Source of the DNA: Euperipatoides rowelli
Lineage: Eukaryota > Onychophora > Udeonychophora > Euonychophora > Peripatopsidae
Assembly: GCA_003024985.2 (NCBI GenBank)
Contig: PXIH01S0018750.1
Length of the DNA stretch: 11,229 bases
Reading direction: 5' to 3' (one strand)
The notes beneath the pieces are model-generated. The model made no database searches. It was not told the DNA's origin and worked only from the letters and a program-made list of their open reading frames with translations. The translations under genes and the position numbers were made by a program. Positions 1 through 7,548 of the stretch are shown in pieces (position 1 is the first letter of the stretch; every line of letters begins with the position of its first letter).

Positions 1-1366
1 TTCAATATTTACAGTATTATTATTACAAGTTTGGCTTATTCCAAGTTTGTTATTTTGTGTCCGTTTTTTTTATCTTTTATATTTCCATAACATCATCTTT
101 CATTTCAATTGTTATCTATTCATTCATTGTTTTCTTCATCTTAATATAATTTTAAATACTGGTAATAGTGGCTGTAATACTAATACAAAATAAACAAATG
201 TACAAAACATTTGATAATAACTTCAATAAAGTTGTTGAATTATAATTTGAATAAACTAAAAAAAAAAATCACCTTAGTGATCATATTATGGCGGAAATCA
301 ATCATCATGATCTCTTTATTATTTATTAAAAGAAAAAGTTGCTCAAGAACCTCCTATAGGTTTTTAAACTTGACTGCTGGGGTTGCATTTTGATGAAAGA
401 GTCACCAATCTCTATCAGCCCCACCTCTTTTTACATAGATCTGGGTTATTTGAGTTGTCAGAATCATTGCAGCTGATACTCATTACATGTTTGGCAAATT
501 GCTTTATTATCAAAAGAAAAAGTTCTATTCTACAACCTTGACACCACACCACTCATATGTGACTGTTTTATTAATTATTTTACAGTATTGTACGTAGTGA
601 AAGATTAATTTAGTATGAAATCTACTTTTTGTAGAAACCACAAACTAAAACATTAATTTTTATATTTTGCAATTTTTTTTTATATGTAAATAAAAAATTA
701 AAATATTAAAAATAAAATCAGATTTGTATACAGTATAATTTTTAAATTATTATTGTGAATTAGTAGTATAAAAAAGTGAATTCTTAGAATATCTGAAACG
801 TTTTAAAGAATTAGTCTTCCAGACTCCCATTTTAAAATTTCTATAAATTTAAAATATTTATTATTTTAGCTTTACTATGCAATTTAAATATTCAAAATTA
901 TATAAAGAAAAAAATTAAGTGCTTAGGTTATATTGTATATAAATTAAATCAAAACAATATTTTTTTTTTAAAAAAAAAAGTCTGATTCGTTTATTTATTA
1001 TAATATGGTATTAGATTAACTGTTTTTAAATTATAAAATGGCTATTCTAAAAAATAAAAAAAAAAGCTTTACTTTTTTTTAATCTAGAAAAATATTTTTT
1101 AAAAATTAATTTTATGAATGAGTACCTTGATTTGATTTATCTAAAATTACATTTAAAAATGGAGAAATTAAAAATTCTGACATTTTAAAATGTATCCTAT
1201 ATAATTTATTTGAAAAAAAAAACCCGCACAAATTTTGGTGAACTAATATTTGTGTTGTTAAATAATGATGTTTTTTTGTTGTTGTTTGTTTTGAGAATGT
1301 CCTATAATAACATCTTAGTGAACAGAGTAAAGTTATCATTTGAATTCATCAATTCAGACATGGTTC
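1..1366. other. AT-rich spacer, no gene seen
   Basis: This stretch is dominated by A and T runs and is broken by stops in all frames. The openings at 211-393 (+) and 1112-1339 (-) have low-complexity composition rich in I, L, K, F and T and show no domain I recognise. A slightly GC-richer patch at about 340-560 contains a short imperfect direct repeat (314-351 and 502-537). I see no promoter, RNA gene or transposon end that I could defend. Confidence 0.6.
314..537. repeat. Short imperfect direct repeat pair (314-351 and 502-537)
   Basis: Both copies contain CTTTATTAT, then AAAAGAAAAAGTT, then AACCT in the same order, with small length differences between the blocks. They lie about 185 bp apart. 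Because the shared blocks are A-rich, chance similarity in AT-rich DNA is a real alternative. A worn local duplication is the other reading. Confidence 0.25.
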
Positions 1367-1374
1367 AATTACAG
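1367..1374. repeat. Left target-site duplication of hAT element (AATTACAG)
   Basis: These eight bases directly precede the CAGGGG terminus of the element. The eight bases after its right end are TATTAGAG (1742-1749). Six of eight positions match. An 8-bp duplication with T near the start and A near the end is normal for hAT elements, so the two mismatches are read as later mutations. Confidence 0.6.
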
Positions 1375-1741
1375 CAGGGGTTTCTAAACCTTGTACCCAT
1401 GGCCACCATGGCACCCATCAACCACTTTGTGTGTCTCGCCGCTGTTCAACCACAAAATGAAAGCTTGTCCACGTTAACTTGGCGGANCCCATTGATTTAG
1501 ATTGTGAGGCAACCAATTTTAGGACGTTGTTTTCTTGTAAATCGACCTCTCTAATTCCACCTTTTGTGCTAAGTTAACGCGGACGAACTTGAGTGTAATG
1601 CACACAGATGTCCGAATTGAGTTACCGTGTTTTTGATATCTGCGCATATATTTTCATCATTATGGAAAATATAGATGGTGCCGGCCGCTCTACCAGTATT
1701 TTAGAATGTGCTCTAGGGTACAAAACGGTTGGGAAGCCCTG
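1375..1741. mobile_element. Non-autonomous hAT DNA transposon (MITE-like), 367 bp
   Basis: The left end reads CAGGGGTTTCTAAACC and continues to TTGTACCC. The right end, reverse complemented, reads CAGGGCTTCCCAACC and continues to TTTTGTACCC. The two therefore form imperfect terminal inverted repeats of about 24-26 bp. The CAGGGGT-YYY-AACC start is the usual form of hAT superfamily ends. Flanking 8-mers match at six of eight positions, as expected for a hAT target duplication. The interior is only about 320 bp and has no transposase-like ORF, so the element would depend on a transposase supplied elsewhere. It is GC-richer and CpG-richer than its surroundings. One N lies inside (1487). ORFs overlapping it at 1210-1500 and 1608-1814 run across its borders and are not genes. 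The superfamily call is fairly firm; the exact family is unknown. Confidence 0.78.
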
Positions 1742-1749
1742 TATTAGAG
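1742..1749. repeat. Right target-site duplication of hAT element (TATTAGAG)
   Basis: This 8-mer directly follows the CCCTG end of the element and matches six of eight bases of the 8-mer before the left end (AATTACAG at 1367-1374). Confidence 0.6.
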
Positions 1750-2987
1750 AGTATACCAGCTTTTCAACAACTTTGGGCAGGTTTTTCTTTTTGTCTTTTG
1801 TTCTATTAATTTAAATGATAAAGCAATTGGAATGTTATCTGCAGCATTCAAAACGCCATAAAGAAATATATAAAATGAATCTATTCTAGTTTTGTGTCTA
1901 CAACTTGCCAAACTACACATTTGGTCTCTTCTTTTGGTTATATCATGACTATTTCAGGCTTCTAATTGTCTTCTTATTATACAGAGTCAAAAGCAAAACA
2001 ACAAACCTATTTATTTTAGGCTGTCTAACCCCATTGTTTCATCATGAGCAGGTGAAGATTGATGATAGGGCACCAAGGCACAAGCCACCCTCCTCTTTCA
2101 TTTTTTACACACAGTGGCAATCATTAAGCTACATTTACAAAAACTCAAATTTTATTTTATTTATTTTATGCTACCATAATGATATAGGCCTACTTTATTC
2201 GTCTAATTAATTTAAATGATTCAATGTATGTTGTATGTTAAGTTGAATCAAACAAAGTTCTAAACTACATAATATCTACTAGTGATGGCCAAACTGGTAG
2301 ATATCTAAACTAAAATATTGTGATAGCCTTGAAAATTTGGAATAATAAAACACTATGATAGATTTTTGAGGGTCGGTAGATGAATAACCTACACTTTAGT
2401 GACATTTTTTAAAAAGTTTAAAAGTACCGTAATGAAAGCAGTGCTGACAAAAGCATAAAGTTTGAAAGAGAAAGTGATAATGTGCTGAATATTTCAATTT
2501 TCACATTGCTTACCTTTATACTTCAATAATTTTACCAGTCCACTCACAAATGCTATTATATAATCTAACTTTATACTGTACATCTTTCTTTTTTTTTAAA
2601 TTTTTTTTTTTTTTAAATTGGTAATTATCTAGGCCTCTGAGGCTATATATAGATATGAAAATTTTTAGCAGCATCCAATGTATCAATATAATTATGTATT
2701 ATGTTACCTTTCAGAGCCTACTCGCGATCTAAGCACCTACTATCAAGGCAAAGGAGAATGGCTTCACTTAATGAATATTTATACATGCATAGATAAGGAT
2801 AAGATTTTAATAACACACTAATTAAATGCTGCATCAATATCATAAAAGGTTATTATAGGCTTTAGTTCAATTTAAATCCTTAAATAATAATAAAATTAAA
2901 ATTAAAACAATCCCAATATACAGTAAATAATATAATAGTGAGTTATATTTTAATTTTTTTAAATTAAATTATATAATTATGATTTAG
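1750..2987. other. AT-rich spacer with a GC-richer patch, no gene seen
   Basis: Most of this is low-complexity AT-rich DNA, including long T tracts at about 2588-2614 split by AAA. A patch at about 2030-2125 has clearly higher GC content (around GGGCACCAAGGCACAAGCC) and may be a fragment of an old repeat, but I recognise no family. A perfect 11-bp palindrome, GCCTCTGAGGC, lies at 2633-2643. The opening at 1905-2210 (+) crosses both rich and poor sequence without a recognisable domain. I see no convincing exon. Confidence 0.5.
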
Positions 2988-3720
2988 AATGATCAGTGAT
3001 AGGCACTTTTAACTTGCTTCATGTCATTTGATCACCCTGTTAAATTAACTGGTACCTCAATTAGTCTCTGGTGCCCCTCTGTCATTTCTTTGGTGAATCC
3101 TTCCCTGGATATGAGGCTCGTTATTTATTAGGGTGCCAACTTTGTTAGCTTGTAAGGATCTACAAGAAACTTCTTGATGGAATGTAAACAAAGTGTTTAC
3201 AGTCACATGATGATTTCTGCCATGGATTATTTTAATTAACTCGTAAAATAGTATTCACCAAGTTGTAGTGCATTAATCTTTGTGCCATACCTTTTCCTAA
3301 AAATTCCTTTGATTCACCAATAATTTTGAATTGGCATTGCCCAACATGACCAGTTAAATTTCATATTTTCAAGTTTATTTGTAAAGTAATCCTGCACTGT
3401 GAAATAAACATCTCTCACAAATATTGTATGGCAATGAATGAGTCATCTACTTTTAATGAACATAATTTATGTGGTTTTGTTATCAAACACAAGCTCAGAA
3501 GATATTTGAACACCCCTGTCTGTTTGATATACAGTTACACTAAATTTGCAATTCACAATTATTCCAGAGCACTTGATAAAATCAACATATCAACAAGTGC
3601 ATTTACTTCACCAGTACGGTACATGTTTGGCTGCGATTTCTTTAAAATTGGTTCGAGTAATTTGTGCATTGAGGTATTTAATAGTCTCATTCAGCTTCTT
3701 TGTAATAAAAAATAATTTGA
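2988..3720 (-). pseudogene. Decayed piggyBac-type transposase (DDE_Tnp_1_7 family)
   Basis: Reading the minus strand downward, blocks typical of piggyBac transposases appear in the family's order but in different frames. First, near 3690-3720, is a segment with LFF and NETIKYLNAQI, like the family's hydrophobic LFF...L..IV..TN start. Next, at about 3565-3609, is EVNALVDMLILSSAL, like the family's EI.AL.GLL.LSG. At about 3468-3485 is FDNKTT, like the conserved FDDKTTR. A KVDDSFIAI segment and GQCQF (like GRCPF) follow. At about 3183-3212 is HHVTVNTLFT, like HHVTVDNWFTS, and then KVGTLINNE, like VGTLRKNKR. The last blocks are GTS and KCLSLII (about 2988-3070). Several stops and at least three frame changes break the gene. 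The Asp normally in VTVDN is Asn here, the DE motif before GRC is not visible, and the C-terminal third is missing. I see no TTAA-flanked ends. It is a dead relic; a domesticated gene is excluded by the breaks. Confidence 0.77.
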
Positions 3721-4099
3721 AACATTCTATAAGTGATTTTGCTGTCAAGTATGTTCATTGGGTTCAGGTCTGTTTTGCTTTTTCTTTCTGTCTGAAATTT
3801 TTTTGATCAGCAGTTGTTCATTTGGAGTTGTTTTTCCCTTTCAAAACTGTCTATAAAGCTATCACAAGTGGATTGTCTTCCTTTCATTAGCAAGATGAGT
3901 ATTATCACTATTATTTCTCTTTGCTTCTTTCTGATGTTTTTTTATCTCTTTGCAAGAAAAAAAAGAGACCTATTTCATTCTCAGATTCAAAATTTGTTTC
4001 AGGAAAAAAAATCGTTTTTGTTCTATATTTACTTTGACTAGCTTCAGCATTCATTGCCTTAGTCTTATGTTCAGAATAGCAGAATATCAATTGTTGCAA
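3721..4099 (-). pseudogene. Possible N-terminal remnant of the piggyBac-type relic
   Basis: This segment lies directly upstream, on the minus strand, of the recognisable transposase blocks. It includes a 62-codon opening (3911-4099) with an acidic, polar stretch (ETNFESENEIG) followed by a Lys-rich tail. piggyBac transposases often start with a poorly conserved acidic region, so position and composition fit. No conserved motif supports it, and stops separate it from the core. It could be unrelated spacer. Confidence 0.3.
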
Positions 4100-4217
4100 A
4101 TAAACTGAGAAAGATTAACTAATTTTGACTTGTAGAAATTCTGTGTTAAAATTCAGATTTATTTTTATGATGAATAATTATAAATTATTTCATGAGTGCT
4201 ATATATTTTTCACAATG

Positions 4218-5058
4218 CTCTCCATCTTCTTAGCCATTGAACTAATCATATCTTATGTTTTCTAATTAGAGTAGACACACTGTTGTTTTTGTCCCAATTG
4301 ATTTAGTTTGAACCATTTGCACTCCATCTTGTTATCCATTGAACCAATAATATCTTAGGTTTTCTAAGTAGAGTAAGCACACTGTTGTATTTGTCCCACT
4401 GGATTTAGTTTGTGAAGATCTATCCATTTGCTCTCCATCTTGTTAGTCATCGAACCAATCATATCTTAGGTTTTCTATGTTGGAAAGCACACTTGTTTTT
4501 GTCCCAATTGATTTAGTTTGTGCAGATCTATCCATTTGCTGCCCATCTTGTTATCTATTGAACCAATCATATCTTAGGTTTTCTAAGTAGAGTAGACACA
4601 CTGTTGCTTTTGTCCCAATTGATTTAGTTTGTGCAGACTTATTAATTTGCCCTCCATCTTGTTAGCCATTGAACCAATAATATCTTAGGTTTTCTAAGCA
4701 GAGTAGACACACTTTTGTTTTTGCCCCGATTGATTTAGTCTTGTTAGTATCTTGTTAGTCATTGAACCAATCATATCTCAGATTTTCCAAGTAGAGTAGA
4801 CACATTTTTGTTTTTGTCCCAATTGATTTAATTTGTGCATACCTATACATTTGCCCTCCATCTTGTTAGCCATTGAACCAATCATATCTTAGGTTTTCTG
4901 AGTAGATTAGGCACACTGTTTTGTCCCCATTGAATTAGTTTGTGCAGATCTATCCATTTGCTCTCCATCTTGTTAGTCACTAAACCAATCATATCTTAGT
5001 GTTTTCTAAGTAGAGTAGCCTGCATACTGCTGTTTTTGTCTTAATTGATTTAGTTTGA
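4218..5058. repeat. Tandem array of about 111-bp units, eight copies
   Basis: The landmark ATCTTGTTA (or a close variant) recurs at 4224, 4326, 4437, 4545, 4656, 4749, 4860 and 4967, giving spacings of 102, 111, 108, 111, 93, 111 and 107 bp. Each unit then carries GAACCAATCATATCTTAGG, a TTTTCTAAGTAGAGTAG block, a TGTCCCAATTGATTTAG block and, in most units, TGCAGATCTATCCATTTG. The unit ending just before 4749 has lost this last part. Copies fall into variant classes after GTTA: GCC (copies 1, 5, 7), GTC (3, 6, 8), and TCC/TCT (2, 4). Most units contain two CCAAT pentamers. Divergence between copies is visible, so the array is not freshly amplified. It is satellite-like; no gene is apparent on the plus strand. 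I do not recognise the family. Confidence 0.92.
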
Positions 5059-5092
5059 TAACATTGTATTTGAAAATGGATTTTCGAAAAAA
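5059..5092. other. Short junction between tandem array and foldback element
   Basis: This 34-bp AT-rich segment separates the last array unit from the left arm of the foldback element. It has no features of its own. The close contact means the element inserted at or beside the array edge, or the array spread up to it. Confidence 0.5.
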
Positions 5093-5379
5093 GAGTAAAT
5101 AAAGTAAAAATAAAATATTTTACACAATACTAGACATTTATTGAAATTTATTTTGGCACTTAAAACTAAAAACTTTTGGAAATAAGAGTGACTATTTTAT
5201 AGAGTAATTTTAAGTCTAGTCCAACTATTGATCTTATCTTAGCTTGGACTAGACTGAAGAAATTACTCTATAAAATAGCCAATCATGCTCTTATTTCCAA
5301 CAGTTTTTAGTTTTAAGTGCCAAAATAAACTAATCTTGTGTAAAATATTTTATTTTTACTTTATCTTATTGATTTACTG
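5093..5379. mobile_element. Foldback MITE with inverted arms of about 130 nt, 287 bp
   Basis: The left arm (about 5093-5224) and right arm (about 5244-5379) are near-perfect reverse complements around a 19-nt centre. Shared blocks from outside inward include AGTAAAT, ATAAAGTAAAAATAAAATAT, TTTTACACAA, TTTATTTTGGCACTTAAAAC, GGAAATAAGAG, CTATTTTATAGAGTAATTT and AGTCTAGTCCAA. The arms differ by small indels: about 13 nt extra in the left arm near 5134-5146, 6 nt extra in the right arm near 5280-5288, and 9 nt extra near the right tip. The right tip ends ACTG followed by TA (5380-5381), the form expected for a Tc1/mariner-type end with TA duplication. The left tip reads AAGAGT where TACAGT would be expected, so a TA duplication is not intact. 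There is no coding capacity. A transcript through it would fold into a long hairpin. The superfamily is a guess; the foldback structure is plain. Confidence 0.9.
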
Positions 5380-5381
5380 TA

Positions 5382-6034
5382 AGACCCAACCCTACAAAAA
5401 ACTATAAACCACATTTATTCCAAATCTTCATTTATGAGACGGATTAAAATGGATTGAAAACCTGTTCTGTAAAAATATAAATGAGCCTTGACATAAATGT
5501 GTCAGTCCTAATCTCAAAAGTATAACCCCTGAATTAAAAATTCTGTATTTAAATTTTCATAATGATAATAATCAACATTAGCATTATTTTTTTAAAAAAT
5601 GTTATTAAAATTATTAGATTATTTCAGTTGATCTTTGCATGTGATGATTGGAAATGAGTTTTTATAAATCTTATTGATCTAGAACAGTAAATCCTGTTAA
5701 GTGTTTTTTAATTCACAAGTTCTGAATTGTAACTGAAACACTATTTAAATATTGTATTTTAAATGATTTTCTTTTTTTTTTTTTTAATATACCGTATATA
5801 CTGTATATGAAAAAGTAGATTCTTACAAAGTAATCTCAAGGTTATGGGTTTTTTTTAAATACATTTTTGTAAAACAACTTGAAAATAATTTCTGTAACTA
5901 GAATATGTGTTAAAATGTTCTATCTTTATAAATAATTTTAAATCACTCGGTTCTTTGATATTAACTTTTATTAAAACGATTTAGAAATCGTTAGTTTATA
6001 TTTATGTTTAGTTACAGTCTGTACATCTGGTATT
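5382..6034. other. AT-rich spacer holding one dispersed-repeat copy
   Basis: Apart from the dispersed repeat near 5400-5575, this is low-complexity AT-rich DNA. A T tract lies at about 5771-5785, followed by the near-tandem 9-mers TACCGTATA and TACTGTATA (5790-5807). I see no gene. Confidence 0.5.
5431..5489 (+). repeat. Dispersed repeat, copy 1 (59-bp core)
   Basis: The core from TTTATGAGACGGATTAAAAT to GAGCCTT aligns without gaps to 7490-7548, with 51 of 59 bases identical. Seven of the eight differences are transitions. Weaker similarity extends outward to about 5400 and 5575. It is probably a fragment of an old interspersed element that I do not recognise. Confidence 0.8.
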
Positions 6035-6217
6035 GTGATATTTTTTTTTAATTTTATAGAAAATAAATGCTACAATTATTATGTAGCTATTGACAACATA
6101 TTAATAGAACTGGAAAGAATAAAAGTTGCATTTAACTTAAGAAATGTATACTGTAGTACTAGCACCGCGGTTGTGAAGAGTTTTACATGTCTTATAGACA
6201 AACCAAACCGGCGTTAA
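6035..6217 (+). pseudogene. Possible hAT-transposase-like fragment or orphan exon
   Basis: A 60-codon opening includes YYVAIDNILIELERI (about residues 15-29) and then a polar segment. The pattern of aromatic pair, I-D, then IL-EL-R resembles the YY...FLD.LI.EL..RF segment of hAT-type transposases of the ZMYM1-like group, from memory of the family. A T-rich tract ending in TTTTATAG just before codon AAA looks like a splice acceptor. No other conserved hAT block is visible nearby, and composition matches the AT-rich spacer, so a chance opening remains quite possible. Confidence 0.22.
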
Positions 6218-6769
6218 GTATATAAACATAGATACAATAAACAATTTAACAAAAGTGACAGAATGGTGAGTTCACGGCTGGGTTATCAGAAAATCTTTTT
6301 CTTGGAAAATACCTTCCTTTTCTATTTTCTATTGACTGAAGAAATTTCTTTGAAATTCATAAAAATAAAATTGTGCCTATTGAAATGTTTATCTTTATAG
6401 AATAAGTAAAGAATAAAATTCATCAACTTGCTGCGTATAGAATTTAAATCCACAATGGGGGGGGGACTAAATTCTGATCTTTCTCTCCCACAAGTTTTTT
6501 CATCTTTTTAGGTGAGGGGGGATGAGTGTGTAAAAAATTATCCCTGCAAGAGAAGGAAAAACTATGTTCTTATGCTTTGAATGTGAAATTTTATAAAACA
6601 GATATTGTAAATAAATTTAATATAGTAAGTCAATCAGGGTATGAATTATTCTCAGAAGTGGACAGACTAATAGACAAGATAGCAAATGTCTTCTGGTTTG
6701 GGCGGCCAATCTGGGCCACTGGGCTTTTGAATTAAAAAATGCCTATTTCTGTTAAAGCTCATCCTTCCT
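6218..6769. other. Spacer with G tracts, no firm gene
   Basis: This contains a run of nine G at 6457-6465 and a GAGGGGGG tract at about 6515-6522, both unusual in such AT-rich DNA. A 69-codon opening at 6526-6735 (+) follows a T-rich tract ending in TTTTTAG. Its protein includes ELFSEVDRLIDKIANVFW but matches nothing I recognise. A GC-richer stretch near 6690-6730 lies at its end. I leave it uncalled as a gene. Confidence 0.4.
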
Positions 6770-6805
6770 TTTACCTTGCGGGGTGTGCACACCCTAAATG
6801 GTAAA
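6770..6805. repeat. Palindromic motif, copy 1: exact 36-bp interrupted dyad
   Basis: The core GGGTGTGCACACCC (6781-6794) is a perfect 14-bp palindrome. TTTACC (6770-6775) and GGTAAA (6800-6805) flank it, each exactly 5 nt away, so the whole 36 bp is symmetric about 6787/6788. The GGTAAA side matches two further copies at 7023 and 7331. It could be a dimer-protein binding site, a worn transposon end pair or a hairpin. The function is unknown. Confidence 0.75.
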
Positions 6806-6865
6806 TTTTTGCTATAATAGACAAAATAATTTTCTCTCATAATTAATTGAATGTTACTGACTTCT

Positions 6866-6881
6866 ATCATCATCATCATCA

Positions 6882-6917
<36 letters not shown>

Positions 6918-6945
6918 TCATCATTATTATTATTATTATTATTAT
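6866..6945. repeat. Compound trinucleotide microsatellite CAT/CGT/CAT/TAT
   Basis: In order the units are (CAT)5 at 6868-6882, (CGT)11 at 6883-6915, (CAT)3 at 6916-6924 and (TAT)7 at 6925-6945. The block changes are clean. The minus-strand opening across it (6667-6924) translates to Met/Thr runs and is an artefact of the repeat. The CGT core gives a dense CpG cluster inside AT-rich DNA. Confidence 0.97.
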
Positions 6946-7022
6946 ATTTCAAGTATTTCTATACAGTTTAATATAGGCTATTTTACTTTTATTTTTTTAT
7001 GAAAATCCACAAAAATCTAGTT

Positions 7023-7050
7023 GGAGTGTGCTTACACCCCTCTGGGTAAA
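7023..7050 (+). repeat. Palindromic motif, copy 2
   Basis: The sequence reads GGAGTGT, GCTT, ACACCCC, four bases, then GGTAAA. The 7-nt arms pair with one mismatch. The spacing from ACACCCC to GGTAAA is four bases, the same as in copies 1 and 3. A CRE-like TGACGTAA follows at once (7051-7058), which may be chance. Confidence 0.65.
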
Positions 7051-7330
7051 TGACGTAAATTAATAATCCTTAATTGTTTTACAGATTTGCTCTAAAAGGT
7101 AATATTTGATTAGTCAGATTGATGTTCTTTACTTGTTTATTTACTTATTTATTTGTGACAGCAAGAAACATTAATAGTGTTACTATATGGTAATTTTGGA
7201 ATAAATATTNATTTTATATAATAATATTATTTTTTTAAAAAAATACTCATTAAATATGTGTGTTCAGATAGAATAATCATTATTATAGTAATAGCCATGA
7301 CAGAAATTAAGAATTTAAAGAGCACAGTCT

Positions 7331-7358
7331 GGGGTTTGCATACACCCCACTTGGTAAA
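7331..7358 (+). repeat. Palindromic motif, copy 3
   Basis: The sequence reads GGGGTTT, GCAT, ACACCCC, four bases, then GGTAAA. The arms pair with one mismatch. Arm length, loop length and the four-base gap to GGTAAA equal those of copy 2, on the same strand. Confidence 0.65.
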
Positions 7359-7489
7359 AAATATAACATTTTTATCTTGGTAAAAAGAAGGTTAAGCAGT
7401 GCAACCCATTGCATACAAAATGAATTAAAAGATGGATAGCCTACGGAAAAGTATGAACAAATTTACACACACATCTACGTTTATGAGAT

Positions 7490-7548
7490 GGATTAAAATG
7501 GATTAGAGACCTATTCTGTAAAAGTATCAATAAGCCTTTAACCAAAAA
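7490..7548 (+). repeat. Dispersed repeat, copy 2 (59-bp core)
   Basis: This aligns without gaps to 5431-5489 with 51 of 59 identities, in the same orientation and about 2.06 kb downstream. Similarity fades but seems to continue from about 7449 to 7615 with gaps. Confidence 0.8.

Noticed and set aside
2024-2052. Short segment between TTTTAG and CAGGTGAAG, a possible micro-exon
   Set aside because: It is too short, with no partner exons or conserved peptide.
3649-3660. GGTTCGAGT, similar to a tRNA/SINE B box
   Set aside because: The final bases do not fit the B box, there is no matching A box at the right distance, and the site lies inside the piggyBac relic.
3428-4041. Three plus-strand openings of 75-95 codons
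   Set aside because: They lie antisense to, or beside, the piggyBac relic, overlap each other, and show no domain.
4218-5058. CRISPR-like array
   Set aside because: The whole 111-bp unit repeats without unique spacers, and the DNA is eukaryotic in character.
1-6157. Recurrent TACAGTA/TACTGTA (about eight sites)
   Set aside because: By rough base-composition estimate two or three are expected; the excess is mild given how many 7-mers could be noticed. Only the one at the foldback element tip has structural support.
6667-6924. 85-codon minus-strand opening with Met/Thr runs
   Set aside because: It is produced by the CAT/CGT microsatellite and has no independent coding signal.
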